Part shown: in pieces, positions 30,201 to 40,000 of the stretch
Layout of the letters: every line of letters begins with the position of its first letter
Numbering within the stretch: the first letter of the stretch is position 1
NCBI GenBank assembly: GCA_036925085.1
Contig: JAUPFP010000032.1
Coordinates: 577,501-641,500 of the forward strand
From: Brachycybe producta
Lineage: Eukaryota; Arthropoda; Diplopoda; Playtdesmida; Andrognathidae
DNA: 64,000 bases
Direction: 5' to 3'
Translations under genes and position numbers: made by a program
The notes under the pieces: model-generated
Database searches by the model: none
What the model saw: only the letters and a program-made list of their open reading frames with translations
What the model was told of the DNA's origin: nothing

Positions 30201-33085
30201 TTTATTTTAATTCTTATGTGGCATTTACAACGTTTTTGGAAATATATGCTTCATTTATGTAAAGAAAATATAATTTTGTGTTATGTCTTTATAAAAGGTT
30301 TAATATGTGGAAACATGGCCAGTATCCAGTTAATTACGACAAGTGGAAAAATGCTTCTCGTCCTTATAAAGTAGGTTTCGGGGATAACTATCGAGCTGGA
30401 GAACTTTTGCGCCATCGTAATGTCGATTGTCGTAAAGCATTTTGCCAGTTGTTATTACGACATCGCGTATAATGATGTAGTCTCTTTGATTTTTTCTTCT
30501 TCAGATAGATTGGATGCCGTATTTCGAACCTTACGTTGTCGTATCTCGTACGTCGCCACGATTCGATCAGCGGTTTGTAGGATTTGGTTGGAATAAAGCA
30601 GCCTATGCAATGACACTGCATGCGCATAGGTACATTGTTCTTGTTGAAATTGATATATTTCTCTGTTATTCTTCGACCTCTTTTTGGTCAAGAGGGCCTT
30701 TGTACTTGTGTTGAGTGCAAGGACCTATACAGGGGACCTGCAGCCCCCGCAACTGCGAGGAAGGGGGTCCCAGGAGGGTGCATTTTGGGGTTGCAAAGGG
30801 GCACAATGTTTTAAGCAGCAGAGGGGCGGTGGCGCAAACCAAACCAACCAAACATACGACATTGGCTCTGCTTCGATACTTTCGGATGGTCAAAAGTGTC
30901 TGAAGTAAAGCAGAAAAAAACAGCTTTTGGCCCTTTAATTGTATGTTTTTCTCACAGTTCACGTTTGTCCGAAAGGGACATTTGCCCTAAACCCATTTGC
31001 CCATAAGACACTTGTCCAAAAGGACATTTGCCCTAAAACCATTTGCCCTAAAGTCACTTTCCCTAAAAGAACATTTGCCCTAGAACCATTTGCCCTAAAA
31101 GGACGTTTGCACTAAAACCATTTGTCCGAAAGGGACATTTGCCCTAAAACCGTTTGCACCAAAACCATTTGTCCGAAAGGGACATTTGCCCTAAAACCGT
31201 TTGCACCAAAACCATTTGTCCGAAAGGGACATTTGCCCTAAAACCGTTTGCACCAAAACCATTTGTCCGAAAGGGACATTTGCCCTAAAACCGTTTGCAC
31301 CAAAACCATTTGTCCGAAAGGGACATTTGCCCTAAAACCGTTTGCACCAAAACCATTTGTCCCAAAGGGATATTTGCCTTAAAACCGTTTGCCCGAAAGG
31401 AACATTTGCCCCAAAGGACATTTGCCATAAAACCGCTTTTATGTTCTCTCTTTTCATGCTGTTTTAGTGTCTTTTGGTGGAGTATAACGTAAATTTACAT
31501 TACTGATTAGGGCAATTGTCCTTTTAGGGCAAGTGGTTTTAGGGCAAATGTCTCTTTAGGGCAAGTGGTTTTAGGCAAGTGGTTTTAGGGCAAATGTTTT
31601 TTAGGGCAAGTGTCCGTAGGGCAACTTTGCATCCTTTCAGTATATATGTGTGGCATTTCTATTTGTAGATACGAGTTTATTGTTCTTCCTGGAGCTTGTA
31701 TTGTTCACTTGCCACACAGCAGCAGTATTTCGAACAACAAATTTAGATTAAATTCCAAATACAGAAAGTAAGTGCTTTATTTTTCTTCCATATTTCAAAT
31801 GTTTGAAATTCGGATTTGTATTCACTAATGAAGCATCTGTTTCTCAATCTGTGGCCCAAGTGCTAATTGTGAAGTAATCATCATCATCATTAGAGCAACT
31901 GCAATTATGCTTTTTATTTAGTCAAAAAAAGGTTGTTTAGAGGCTAAAAATTTAGTTGACAACTGATAATAACTAGGCATCTCTAGCCTCTAACCAGCCT
32001 TTTTTGATTAAATAAAAAAGCATAATTGCAGTTGCTCTAATGATGATGATTACTTCACAATTGGCACTTGGGCCACAGATTGAGAAACACTTCTTTGATT
32101 TTGCATGAAAATCCTAACCCTATTAATTTATGGTGTTTTCGAAACTCCGAGAATAGATTTCTTGGCACTTTTGTTAAAGATGCTTTAAATGCTTACGGTG
32201 GCTTTATTGATATTTATTTGGTTTTTGTCTCCCCCAGATGGCGCGCCTGCAATGGCTATTATGTTCTATAGGAGGTCTCTTCCCCCTCCACTTGGAGTTT
32301 TGGAAAAAAATTTATATTTTTCAAGTGAACTTTTTTCAGGAGAAAGATTACAAAAAATTTAAAAATGTTTTAGAAACTAGAATAGTTTGTGATGATGCTA
32401 AAAGTATTTTCATCATGATATCTTTCAAAATAAACTTTTTATGACAAGTTTGAAAAATAGGCGAAAATAGTTTTTCATGAAATTTCAATGAAAAAACCCA
32501 AATAGTGTGTCATTTTCAAACTGAACTATAAATTGTTTATTTTTTAAGATATTGCCATGAAAAAGCTTTTAGCATCATCTTTTACCATTCTAGTTTTGAA
32601 AACAATTTGAATTTTTTTCGTAATGTTGTTTCTAAAAAAAAACGTTCGCTTGACGTTTTTTGCGTCCAAATTTGACGAAAAACGTCTGTGGAGGATGTAG
32701 CATTATTGGCCACTACAGTGGCGCCGTCTGGTGGGACAAAAGCAAAATAAATATCTATTCAGCCACCTTGATGAGTTTGGGAACCACTGTTAGTCCAGTG
32801 GTTTCCAAACTCATCAAGGTGGCTGAATAGATATTTATTTTGTGATTTTCCAAACATTTGTAATGTTTTCAAATAATAATTTCGAGAAGAAAAGAAAAAT
32901 ATGCAAATTATTTTACAATGTATTTTCAGTTTGAAAAAAATCTTTTGTTTTAATTTCCTTTTGTTTTATTTTTCTTAATTAGATGCATGCATTTGCTGAG
33001 AAAGGAATTTATTGGTGAGCTTCACAGCCAGTACAATGGTACCTTAAGTAGGCAAATGAATGTACCACAAATGCCTTACTTTTAA
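15270..33085 (+). CDS. LARGE: LARGE-type bifunctional xylosyl-/glucuronyltransferase, 16 coding exons
   Basis: Exons: 15270-15375, 15460-15534, 17277-17332, 17407-17733, 18342-18425, 19415-19483, 19557-19688, 24970-25353, 25424-25508, 26560-26687, 28291-28461, 29581-29687, 30298-30370, 30505-30629, 31669-31767, 32983-33085. All phases agree; total 2124 nt, 707 aa plus TAA (human LARGE1 has 756). In animals LARGE adds the xylose-glucuronate repeat (matriglycan) to alpha-dystroglycan in the Golgi. Residues 1-35 contain a type II signal anchor (about 13-32) and a sequon (NFT, 6). A short stem/coiled coil follows. The first domain (GT8) starts near [13 protein letters not shown] (85) and has the metal-binding DTD at 193-195, [11 protein letters not shown] and GRGFNTGV. 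The second domain (GT49) contains [10 protein letters not shown] and a DVD motif at 511-513, then FVGFGWNK and YEFIVLP. Exon 6 lacks a few residues before RWPALG compared with vertebrates. Introns are loaded with repeats. AATAAA at 33226-33231 may end the transcript. Confidence 0.95.
15560..16068. repeat. Foldback family F, shortened copy in LARGE intron 2
   Basis: The right arm ('acgagcgcatactcaat', 'aaggtgcacattgcactttg', 'cgctagc', 'tgcgatgtagcctctta') matches the complete inverted-repeat copy at 28767-29542. The left arm is mostly deleted. The 103-aa plus-strand open frame starting at 15465 joins LARGE exon 2 to this repeat and is not a real product beyond 15534. Confidence 0.7.
16204..17182. 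mobile_element. Foldback element family C, copy 4, carrying a nested family B MITE
   Basis: Starts 'aggttggctaaatagatatt' and ends 'aaatgtctattcagccacct'. It includes a palindromic centre around 'agagcgttttaaaatggtat' (16690) and 'accatcttaaagcgctct' (17108), and is interrupted by MITE B at 16721-16926. It lies in LARGE intron 2. Confidence 0.7.
16721..16926. mobile_element. MITE family B, copy 6, nested in family C
   Basis: 206-bp foldback element starting ACAGACAATTAGAAAACGGG, flanked by a perfect 9-bp direct repeat CATGCGCAT (16712-16720 and 16927-16935). The nesting shows that family B was active after this family C copy inserted. Confidence 0.87.
17760..18112. repeat. Tandem array, three units of about 120 bp (family I), in LARGE intron 4
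   Basis: Units start near 17758, 17879 and 17999 with 'ttttagggatgtatcgacca'. Each contains the near-palindrome TTTGTGGCGCCACATAAAGT, a 'ggtgccaccggtggcgacca' block and 'tgcttgtttgtcacaatgac'. The palindromic core is shared with the 320-bp array at 1320-2275. Confidence 0.82.
18488..19032. mobile_element. Foldback element family C, copy 5, in LARGE intron 5
   Basis: Starts AAGATGGCTGAATAGATATT and ends 'aagtatctattcagctacat'. The internal hairpin around 'aaactagaatagttggtggt' is typical of the family. Confidence 0.72.
19689..20500 (+). other. 5' part of LARGE intron 7, AT-rich, no gene
   Basis: Between 19800 and 20250 the sequence is almost wholly A/T with runs such as 'aataattaataaataa'. 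No coding, RNA or clear repeat signal was seen. Confidence 0.5.
20525..20715. repeat. 33-bp minisatellite at the edge of an LTR element
   Basis: Five or six copies of 'aagtttgtgaagaaaattac' plus 'caaaggatttaaa'. The 33-bp period keeps minus-strand frames open (20490-20824), which explains two apparent 100-aa ORFs. Confidence 0.85.
20902..23792 (+). mobile_element. Small non-autonomous LTR retrotransposon in LARGE intron 7
   Basis: Two direct repeats of about 635 bp (20902-21538 and 23160-23792), about 97% alike by eye, flank 1.6 kb. Both end '...gagaaataaca'. Two bases after the left repeat comes TGGCGCAGTCGACAGGATC (21541-21559), a typical tRNA primer-binding site beginning TGG. The interior lacks gag and pol and has one credible open frame (22095-22607). 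The upstream edge contains an extra partial repetition of the LTR start. This is a TRIM/LARD-like derivative that needs proteins from an autonomous relative. It is in the same direction as LARGE. Confidence 0.8.
22095..22607 (+). CDS. Unidentified 170-aa ORF inside the non-autonomous LTR element
   Basis: Open frame of 170 codons; a second in-frame ATG at 22131 ([15 protein letters not shown]...) is the more natural start. The product has no membrane segment. It has a basic stretch around [15 protein letters not shown], followed by a Trp/acid-rich C-terminus ([10 protein letters not shown]). I see no gag zinc knuckle, protease or polymerase motif. Open but broken frames continue after it in other phases (22640-23150, for instance [20 protein letters not shown]), suggesting the original protein was longer. 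It may be a captured host or viral fragment, or a decayed gag. Function unknown. Confidence 0.4.
   Translation: MLKVIFFQMKKKMPYPIKECKLYEISNAHKWCMIRSSYPQRPGIIRFARIAPTLHFNAVTYKRRMQLERIKRQVGPYVPCLEPDWGSEVRVEQGLIKATKRTIDWVNRSNNENHPYESVIDPLGVHNPQLPNGSQATEPIEEVKCEEWDWDLQIILGDKLLTKIQNEPSQ
23793..24180. repeat. 21-bp minisatellite following the 3' LTR
   Basis: About 18 copies of 'ctcgtgttgcacaacttgaa', with a diverged sub-block 'tgttgggcaccttgaaatc' in the middle (about 23968-24055). The 21-bp period makes four overlapping open frames on both strands; none is credible as a gene because this is LARGE intron 7. Confidence 0.9.
24181..24969 (+). other. 3' part of LARGE intron 7, nothing recognised
   Basis: Mixed-composition intronic DNA before exon 8. 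A moderately GC-rich block at 24200-24340 continues the minus-strand open frame of the minisatellite but shows no known domain. Confidence 0.4.
25509..26559 (+). other. LARGE intron 9, unclassified
   Basis: AT-rich, with a short 'attcgaaaaaattcgaaaga' low-complexity patch (25960-26060). No gene, hairpin or tandem array of note. Confidence 0.45.
26933..27840. repeat. Poly-G tract and 155-bp tandem repeat in LARGE intron 10
   Basis: A run of about 17 G residues at 26933-26950 is followed by five units of roughly 155-163 bp (starting near 27029, 27184, 27339, 27502 and 27655). The units are marked by 'ggacttctggagccagttga' and 'tttaaatatttttcgacttt'. A and B variants (gccagttgagc and gccgagtggag) occur. 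Noncoding. Confidence 0.8.
28500..28620. repeat. Short tandem 'aacacgaaagatcgga' repeats after LARGE exon 11
   Basis: Six or seven imperfect copies of a 16-18-bp unit directly downstream of exon 11's donor site. Noncoding. Confidence 0.65.
28767..29542. repeat. Foldback family F, complete copy in LARGE intron 11
   Basis: About 775-bp inverted repeat. The left end TAAGAGGCTACATCGCAAAA pairs with the right end '...gtaattttgcctctta'. Inner landmarks 'ctagcatcgtttttctattg', 'gtgcaatgtgcacc' and 'gttaaactcc' each reappear in complement in the other arm, around a centre near 29130. Noncoding. Confidence 0.82.
29728..30255. repeat. Foldback element G in LARGE intron 12
   Basis: Ends pair as 'catttccaaaaacgttgtaa' and 'ttacaacgtttttggaaata'. 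A second inner inverted pair, 'caaaaaacgttgtaaatgcc' and 'ggcgtttacaacgtgac', lies nearer the centre. About 525 bp. No other copy in the window. Confidence 0.6.
30680..30950. other. GC-richer fragment in LARGE intron 14, unclassified
   Basis: The block 'ggacctatacaggggacctg' to 'ggggcggtggcgcaaaccaa' stands out from the AT-rich intron and is open in several frames, but shows no recognisable domain. Probably a piece of an older interspersed repeat. Confidence 0.35.
30958..31625. repeat. Tandem-armed foldback repeat, 'tttgccctaaaggaca' type (family D)
   Basis: The left part (30958-31435) has about ten units built on 'gaaagggacatttgccctaa', including six nearly identical 47-bp units. The right part (31505-31625) is the reverse complement ('ttagggcaagtggttttagg'). 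The unit is itself a short palindrome (TTGCCCTAAAGGGACA). A one-armed relative lies at 33300-33482. Confidence 0.8.
31830..32112. repeat. Foldback MITE, family A, copy 4, in LARGE intron 15
   Basis: Clean inverted repeat: 'tttctcaatctgtggcccaa' at the left and 'ttgggccacagattgagaaa' at the right, centred near 31965, with the family's 'gcctctaaccagcc' block in the arm. Confidence 0.8.
32195..32769. mobile_element. Foldback element family C, copy 6, in LARGE intron 15
   Basis: Full-length copy (575 bp). The right end reads 'cagtggcgccgtctggtggg' then 'aaatatctattcagccacct'. A separate 45-bp piece of the same terminus follows in opposite orientation at about 32800-32855, forming a short palindrome with it ('gatgagtttgggaaccac'). 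Confidence 0.78.
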
Positions 33086-33299
33086 ACAAAAAATGAATTT
33101 TTCTAAATAATATTTATGCTAATTAATCAAATTTATATTAATTATTTATACGATTTCAAGATGATTGTTTTTTTTTAATGTGATTTAAGGTAAGTATAAT
33201 TATGGCTGGTTCTAATATTATTCGAAATAAATAGGAATCATATTTGTTTAATTTAAGTTTCTTTCAAAATTGTCGGTAGGAATGAAAGAAGGAATATAG

Positions 33300-33482
33300 A
33301 CATTTGTCCTAAAGGGACACTTGCCCTAATGGGACACTTGCCCTAATGGGACACTTGCCCTAAAGGGACACTTGCCCTAAAGGGACACTTGCCCTAATGG
33401 GACACTTGCCCTAATGGGACACTTGCCCTAATGGGACACTTGCCCTAAAGGGACACTTGCCCTAAAGGGACATTTGCCCTTC
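33300..33482. repeat. 17-bp tandem repeat (family D)
   Basis: About ten copies of GGGACACTTGCCCTAA(A/T), alternating A and T variants, just downstream of LARGE. Same motif family as 30958-31625. Confidence 0.85.
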
Positions 33483-33519
33483 ATACAGTATGTAAGAAGC
33501 CGTGTAAAGGACAGTCACA

Positions 33520-33640
33520 TTTTTTTTTTTTAAACTCGACATGTCGACTTTAATCTCAATATTTCGACTTTTTCCAGAATCTCAACATTTCGAGATTAAA
33601 GTCGAAATGTCGAGATTCTAAAAAAAATTGGATGCCTTTA
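33520..33640. repeat. Short inverted repeat upstream of the TMEM237-like gene
   Basis: 'gactttaatctcaatatttc' pairs with 'aacatttcgagattaaagtc', followed by a second 'gaaatgtcgagattct' segment. Roughly a 100-bp hairpin, noncoding. Confidence 0.5.
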
Positions 33641-33991
33641 CAGGGCTCCGTAGATATGTTCATTGATTGCTATATCTTTAAAAATAGCCTTTTATATACG
33701 AAAGTTAAAAAATATCGTCAAGCATACCATAAAATGTTTATTTTGAAAGATATCAATATGAAAATATTAAGTAATTGAGCGACTCTTCTAGTTTTTAAAA
33801 GACTTTCTAGTTTTTTTTTTGCTCTTCTGAAAGACAACAATAACAAAACATTTCGAAAATCAGTGGTCATAAATCTTATTATCTATAGATTTTCGTAATG
33901 GGCGTGGTTCTAATTGCATTCCAAATGACGTTAAGCTGTAACAACCAATGAACGATTAGAAGCTTGTCGACACCTCTCCCGTATTATTTTA

Positions 33992-34005
33992 CTATCCTTA
34001 GCAAC
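33992..34005 (+). promoter_or_regulatory. Candidate X-box (RFX site) upstream of the TMEM237-like gene
   Basis: CTATCCTTAGCAAC agrees with the RFX X-box consensus (GTTNCCATRGYAAC) at 11 of 14 positions, including the intact right half RGYAAC. It lies 40 bp before the start codon. RFX factors drive ciliary transition-zone genes across animals, so the site fits the gene. Inference from motif and position only. Confidence 0.45.
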
Positions 34006-34045
34006 GGATAATTGTTTGTGGGTTTTTTTGTTCATGCTTTGAGTA

Positions 34046-37000
34046 ATGATTGAATTATCACCAACAAAGTTGTCAGAAGAGAAAAATTCAAATAATCCGA
34101 TTTATTTTGGACGTAATTTATCAGAAAATGGTGAAAATGAACGTTTGAAAAGTGGAGGAAGTTCGGTTGAAAACAAACGAACGAAACGGAGGAGAAACAA
34201 GCAGAATTTAGGTAGAGTTTTCAGCGCAAGCGCACTAAGCGCGCGCGTCTGGGGGGGGGGCTCATAAAGTAGTCTACAAGGAGGCTGGATAAATATTTTG
34301 TTTTCGACGCTCCTTGCTCCCAGGTGGCGCTACTGTAGTGGCTGTTATGTTCTATGAGAGATTTATTTATTCTAACCACTGTTTAAAAAAAATTTATAAT
34401 TTTCAAGCGAACGTTTTTCAGGAGAAACATTACGAAAAAAATCAAAGTGTTTTAGAAACTAGAATAGTTGGCGATAATGCTAAAAGTTTTTTCGTGATGA
34501 TATCTTTCAAAATAAACTTTTTATGAGGGTCATACTAAAAGGCAGGACGGGCAGAAAAGGCAGAAAAGGCAGAATTTCATTATTTCTGGGCAGGTAGCGA
34601 TATTTTTGGGCAGGTAAGGGTAATCGAAGGTAGGTGGGGGTACTGCCTACTAATCTAGACCATTACCTGCCCGGAAAAGAAATTTCCGAAATTTTAAAAA
34701 AAATTTGAAATTTTTTGTAAAGGGCAGAATGGGCAGAATTTCATTATTTCCGGGCAGGTAGCGATATTTTTGGGCAGGTAAGGGTAAACGAGGGTAGGTG
34801 GGGGTACTCCCTACTAATCTAGACCATTACCTGCCCGGAAAAGAAATTTCCGAAATTTTAAAAAAAATTTGAAATTTTTTGTAAAGGGCAGAATGGGCAG
34901 AATTTCATTATTTCCGGGCAGGTAGCGATATTTTTGGGCAGGTAAGGGTAAACGAGGGTAGGTGGGGGTACTCCCTACTAATCTAGACCATTACCTGCCC
35001 GGAAAAAAAATTTCCGGAATTTTAAGAAATTTTTGAATTTTTTTGTATAGGGCAGAATGGGCAGAATTTCATTATTTCCGGGCAGGTAGCGATATTTTTG
35101 GGCAGGTAAGGGTAATCGAAGGTAGGTGGGGGTACTGCCTACTAATCTAGACCATTACCTGCCCGGAAAAGAAATTTCCGAAATTTTAAAAAAAATTTGA
35201 AATTTTTTGTAAAGGGCAGAATGGGCAGAATTTCATTATTTCCGGGCAGGTAAGGGTAAACGAGGGTAGGTGGGGGTACTCCCTACTAATCTAGACCATT
35301 ACCTGCCCGGAAAAAAAATTTCCGGAATTTTAAGAAATTTTTGAATTTTTTTGTATAGGGCAGAATGGGCAGAATTTCATTATTTCCGGGCAGGTAGCGA
35401 TATTTTTGGGCAGGTAAGGGTAATCGAGGGTAGGTGGGGGTACTGCCTACTAATCTAGACCATTACCTGCCCGGAAAAGAAATTTCCGAAATTTTAAAAA
35501 AAATTTGAAATTTTTTGTAAAGGGCAGAATGGGCAGAATTTCATTATTTCCGGGCAGGTAGCGATATTTTTGGGCAGGTAAGGGTAAACGAGGGTAGGTG
35601 GGGGTACTCCCTACTAATCTAGACCATTACCTGCCCGGAAAAGAAATTTCCGAAATTTTAAAAAAAATTTGAAATTTTTTGTAAAGGGCAGAATGGGCAG
35701 AATTTCATTATTTCCGGGCAGGTAGCGATATTTTTGGGCAGGTAAGGGTAAACGAGGGTAGGTGGGGGTACTCCCTACTAATCTAGACCATTACCTGCCC
35801 GGAAAAAAAATTTCCGGAATTTTAAGAAATTTTTGAATTTTTTTGTATTGGGCAGAATGGGCAGAATTTCATTATTTCCGGGCAGGTAGCGATATTTTTG
35901 GGCAGGTAAGGGTAAACGAGGGTAGGTGGGGGTACTCCCTACTAATCTAGACCATTACCTGCCCGGAAAAAAAATTTCCGGAATTTTAAGAAATTTTTGA
36001 AATTTTTTATATAGGGCAGAATGGGCAGAATTTCATTATTTCCGGGCAGGTAGCGATATTTTTGGGCATGTAAGGGTAATCGAGGGTAGGTGGGGGTACT
36101 CCCTACTAATCTAGACCATTACCTGCCCGGAAAAAAAATTTCCGGAATTTTAAGAAATTTTTGAATTTTTTTATATAGGGCAGAATGGGCAGAATTTCAT
36201 TATTTCCGGGCAGGTAGCGATATTTTTGGGCAGGTAAGGGTAAACGAGGGTAGGTGGGGGTACTCCCTACTAATCTAGACCATTACCTCCCCGGAAAAAA
36301 AATTTCCGGAATTTTAAGAAATTTTTGAATTTTTTTGTATAGGGCAGAATGGGCAGAATTTCATTATTTCCAGGCAGGTAGCGATATTTTTGGGCAGGTA
36401 AGGGTAATCGAGGGTAGGTGGGGGTACTGCCTACTAATCTAGACCATTACCTGCCCGGAAAAGAAATTTCCGAAATTTTAAAAAAAATTTGAAATTTTTT
36501 GTAAAGGGCAGAATGGGCAGAATTTCATTATTTCCGGGCAGGTAGCGATATTTTTGGGCAGGTAAGGGTAAACGAGGGTAGGTGGGGGTACTCCCTACTA
36601 ATCTAGACCATTACCTGCCCGGAAAAGAAATTTCCGAAATTTTAAAAAAAATTTGAAATTTTTTGTAAAGGGCAGAATGGGCAGAATTTCATTATTTCCG
36701 GGCAGGTAGCGATATTTTTGGGCAGGTAAGGGTAAACGAGGGTAGGTGGGGGTACTCCCTACTAATCTAGACCATTACCTGCCCGGAAAAAAAATTTCCG
36801 GAATTTTAAGAAATTTTTGAATTTTTTTGTATTGGGCAGAATGGGCAGAATTTCATTATTTCCGGGCAGGTAGCGATATTTTTGGGCAGGTAAGGGTAAA
36901 CGAGGGTAGGTGGGGGTACTCCCTACTAATCTAGACCATTACCTGCCCGGAAAAAAAATTTCCGGAATTTTAAGAAATTTTTGAAATTTTTTATATAGGG

Positions 37001-40000
37001 CAGAATGGGCAGAATTTCATTATTTCCGGGCAGGTAGCGATATTTTTGGGCATGTAAGGGTAATCGAGGGTAGGTGGGGGTACTCCCTACTAATCTAGAC
37101 CATTACCTGCCCGGAAAAAAAATTTCCGGAATTTTAAGAAATTTTTGAATTTTTTTATATAGGGCAGAATGGGCAGAATTTCATTATTTCCGGGCAGGTA
37201 GCGATATTTTTGGGCAGGTAAGGGTAAACGAGGGTAGGTGGGGGTACTCCCTACTAATCTAGACCATTACCTCCCCGGAAAAAAAATTTCCGGAATTTTA
37301 AGAAATTTTTGAATTTTTTTGTATAGGGCAGAATGGGCAGAATTTCATTATTTCCAGGCAGGTAGCGATATTTTTGGGCAGGTAAGGGTAATCGAGGGTA
37401 GGTGGGGGTACTGCCTACTAATCTAGACCATTACCTGCCCGGAAAAGAAATTTCCGAAATTTTAAAAAAAATTTGAAATTTTTTGTAAAGGGCAGAATGG
37501 GCAGAATTTCATTATTTCCGGGCAGGTAGCGATATTTTTGGGCAGGTAAGGGTAAACGAGGGTAGGTGGGGGTACTCCCTACTAATCTAGACCATTACCT
37601 GCCCGGAAAAAAAATTTCCGGAATTTTAAGAAATTTTTGAATTTTTTTATATAGGGCAGAATGGGCAGAATTTCATTATTTCCGGGCAGGTAGCGATATT
37701 TTTGGGCAGGTAAGGGTAAACGAGGGTAGGAGGGGGTACTCCCTACTAATCTAGACCATTACCTGCCCGGAAAAAAAATTTCCGGAATTTTAAGAAATTT
37801 TTGAATTTTTTTGTATAGGGCAGAATGGGCAGAATTTCATTATTTCCGGGCAGGTAGCGATATTTTTGGGCAGGTAAGGGTAAACGAGGGTAGGTGGGGG
37901 TACTCCCTACTAATCTAGACCATTACCTGCCCGGAAAAGAAATTTCCGAAATTTTAAAAAAAATTTGAAATTTTTTGTAAAGGGCAGAATGGGCAGAATT
38001 TCATTATTTCCGGGCAGGTAGCGATATTTTTGGGCAGGTAAGGGTAAACGAGGGTAGGTGGGGGTACTCCCTACTAATCTAGACCATTACCTGCCCGGAA
38101 AAAAAATTTCCGGAATTTTAAGAAATTTTTGAATTTTTTTATATAGGGCAGAATGGGCAGAATTTCATTATTTCCGGGCAGGTAGCGATATTTTTGGGCA
38201 GGTTAGGGTAAACGAGGGTAGGTGGGGGTACTCCCTACTAATCTAGACCATTACCTGCCCGGAAAAAAAATTTCCGGAATTTTAAGAAATTTTTGAATTT
38301 TTTTATATAGGGCAGAATGGGCAGAATTTCATTATTTCCGGGCAGGTAGCGAAATTTTTGGGCAGGTAAGGGTAAACGAGGGTAGGTGGGGGTACTCCCT
38401 ACTAATCTAGACCATTACCTGCCCGGAAAAGAAATTTCCGAAATTTTAAAAAAAATTTGAAATTTTTTGTAAAGGGCAGAATGGGCAGAATTTCATTATT
38501 TCCGGGCAGGTAGCGATATTTTTGGGCAGGTAAGGGTAATCGAGGGTAGGTGGGGGTACTGCCTACTAATCTAGACCATTACCTGCCCGGAAAAGAAATT
38601 TCCGAAATTTTAAAAAAAATTTGAAATTTTTTGTAAAGGGCAGAATGGGCAGAATTTCATTATTTCTGGGCAGGTAAGGGTAATCGAGGGTAGGTGGGGG
38701 TACTGCCTACTAATCTAGACCATTACCTGCCCGGAAAAAAAATTTCCGGAATTTTAAGAAATTTTTGAATTTTTTTATATAGGGCAGAATGGGCAGAATT
38801 TCATTATTTCCGGGCAGGTAGCGATATTTTTGGGCAGGTAAGGGTAAACGAGGGTAGGTGGGGGTACTCCCTACTAATCTAGACCATTACCTGCCCGGAA
38901 AAAAAATTTCCGGAATTTTAAGATATTTTTGAATTTTTTTGTATTGGGCAGAATGGGCAGAATTTCATTATTTCTGGGCAGGTAGCGATATTTTTGGGCA
39001 GGTAAGGGTAATCGAGGGTAGGTGGGGGTACTGCCTACTAATCTAGACCATTACCTGCCCGGAAAAGAAATTTCCGAAATTTTAAAAAAAATTTGAAATT
39101 TTTTGTAAAGGGCAGAATGGGCAGAATTTCATTATTTCTGGGCAGGTAGCGATATTTTTGGGCAGGTAAGGGTAATCGAGGGTAGGTGGGGGTACTGCCT
39201 ACTAATCTAGACCATTACCTGCCCGGAAAAAAAATTTCCGGAATTTTAAGAAATTTTTGAATTTTTTTATATAGGGCAGAATGGGCAGAATTTCATTATT
39301 TCCGGGCAGGTAGCGATATTTTTGGGCAGGTAAGGGTAAACGAGGGTAGGTGGGGGTACTCCCTACTAATCTAGACCATTACCTGCCCGGAAAAAAAATT
39401 TCCGGAATTTTAAGAAATTTTTGAATTTTTTTATATAGGGCAGAATGGGCAGAATTTCATTATTTCCGGGCAGGTAGCGATATTTTTGGGCAGGTAAGGG
39501 TAAACGAGGGTAGGTGGGGGTACTCCCTACTAATCTAGACCATTACCTGCCCGGAAAAAAAATTTCCGGAATTTTAAGAAATTTTTGAATTTTTTTGTAT
39601 AGGGCAGAATGGGCAGAATTTCATTATTTCCGGGCAGGTAGCGATATTTTTGGGCAGGTAAGGGTAATCGAAGGTAGGTGGGGGTACTGCCTACTAATCT
39701 AGACCATTACCTGCCCGGAAAAGAAATTTCCGAAATTTTAAAAAAAATTTGAAATTTTTTGTAAAGGGCAGAATGGGCAGAATTTCATTATTTCCGGGCA
39801 GGTAGCGATATTTTTGGGCAGGTAAGGGTAAACGAGGGTAGGTGGGGGTACTCCCTACTAATCTAGACCATTACCTGCCCGGAAAAAAAATTTCCGGAAT
39901 TTTAAGAAATTTTTGAATTTTTTTATATAGGGCAGAATGGGCAGAATTTCATTATTTCCGGGCAGGTAGCGATATTTTTGGGCAGGTAAGGGTAATCGAG

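Noticed and set aside
30958..31435. CRISPR array
   Set aside because: The 47-bp units are contiguous with no unique spacers, and the genome is animal.
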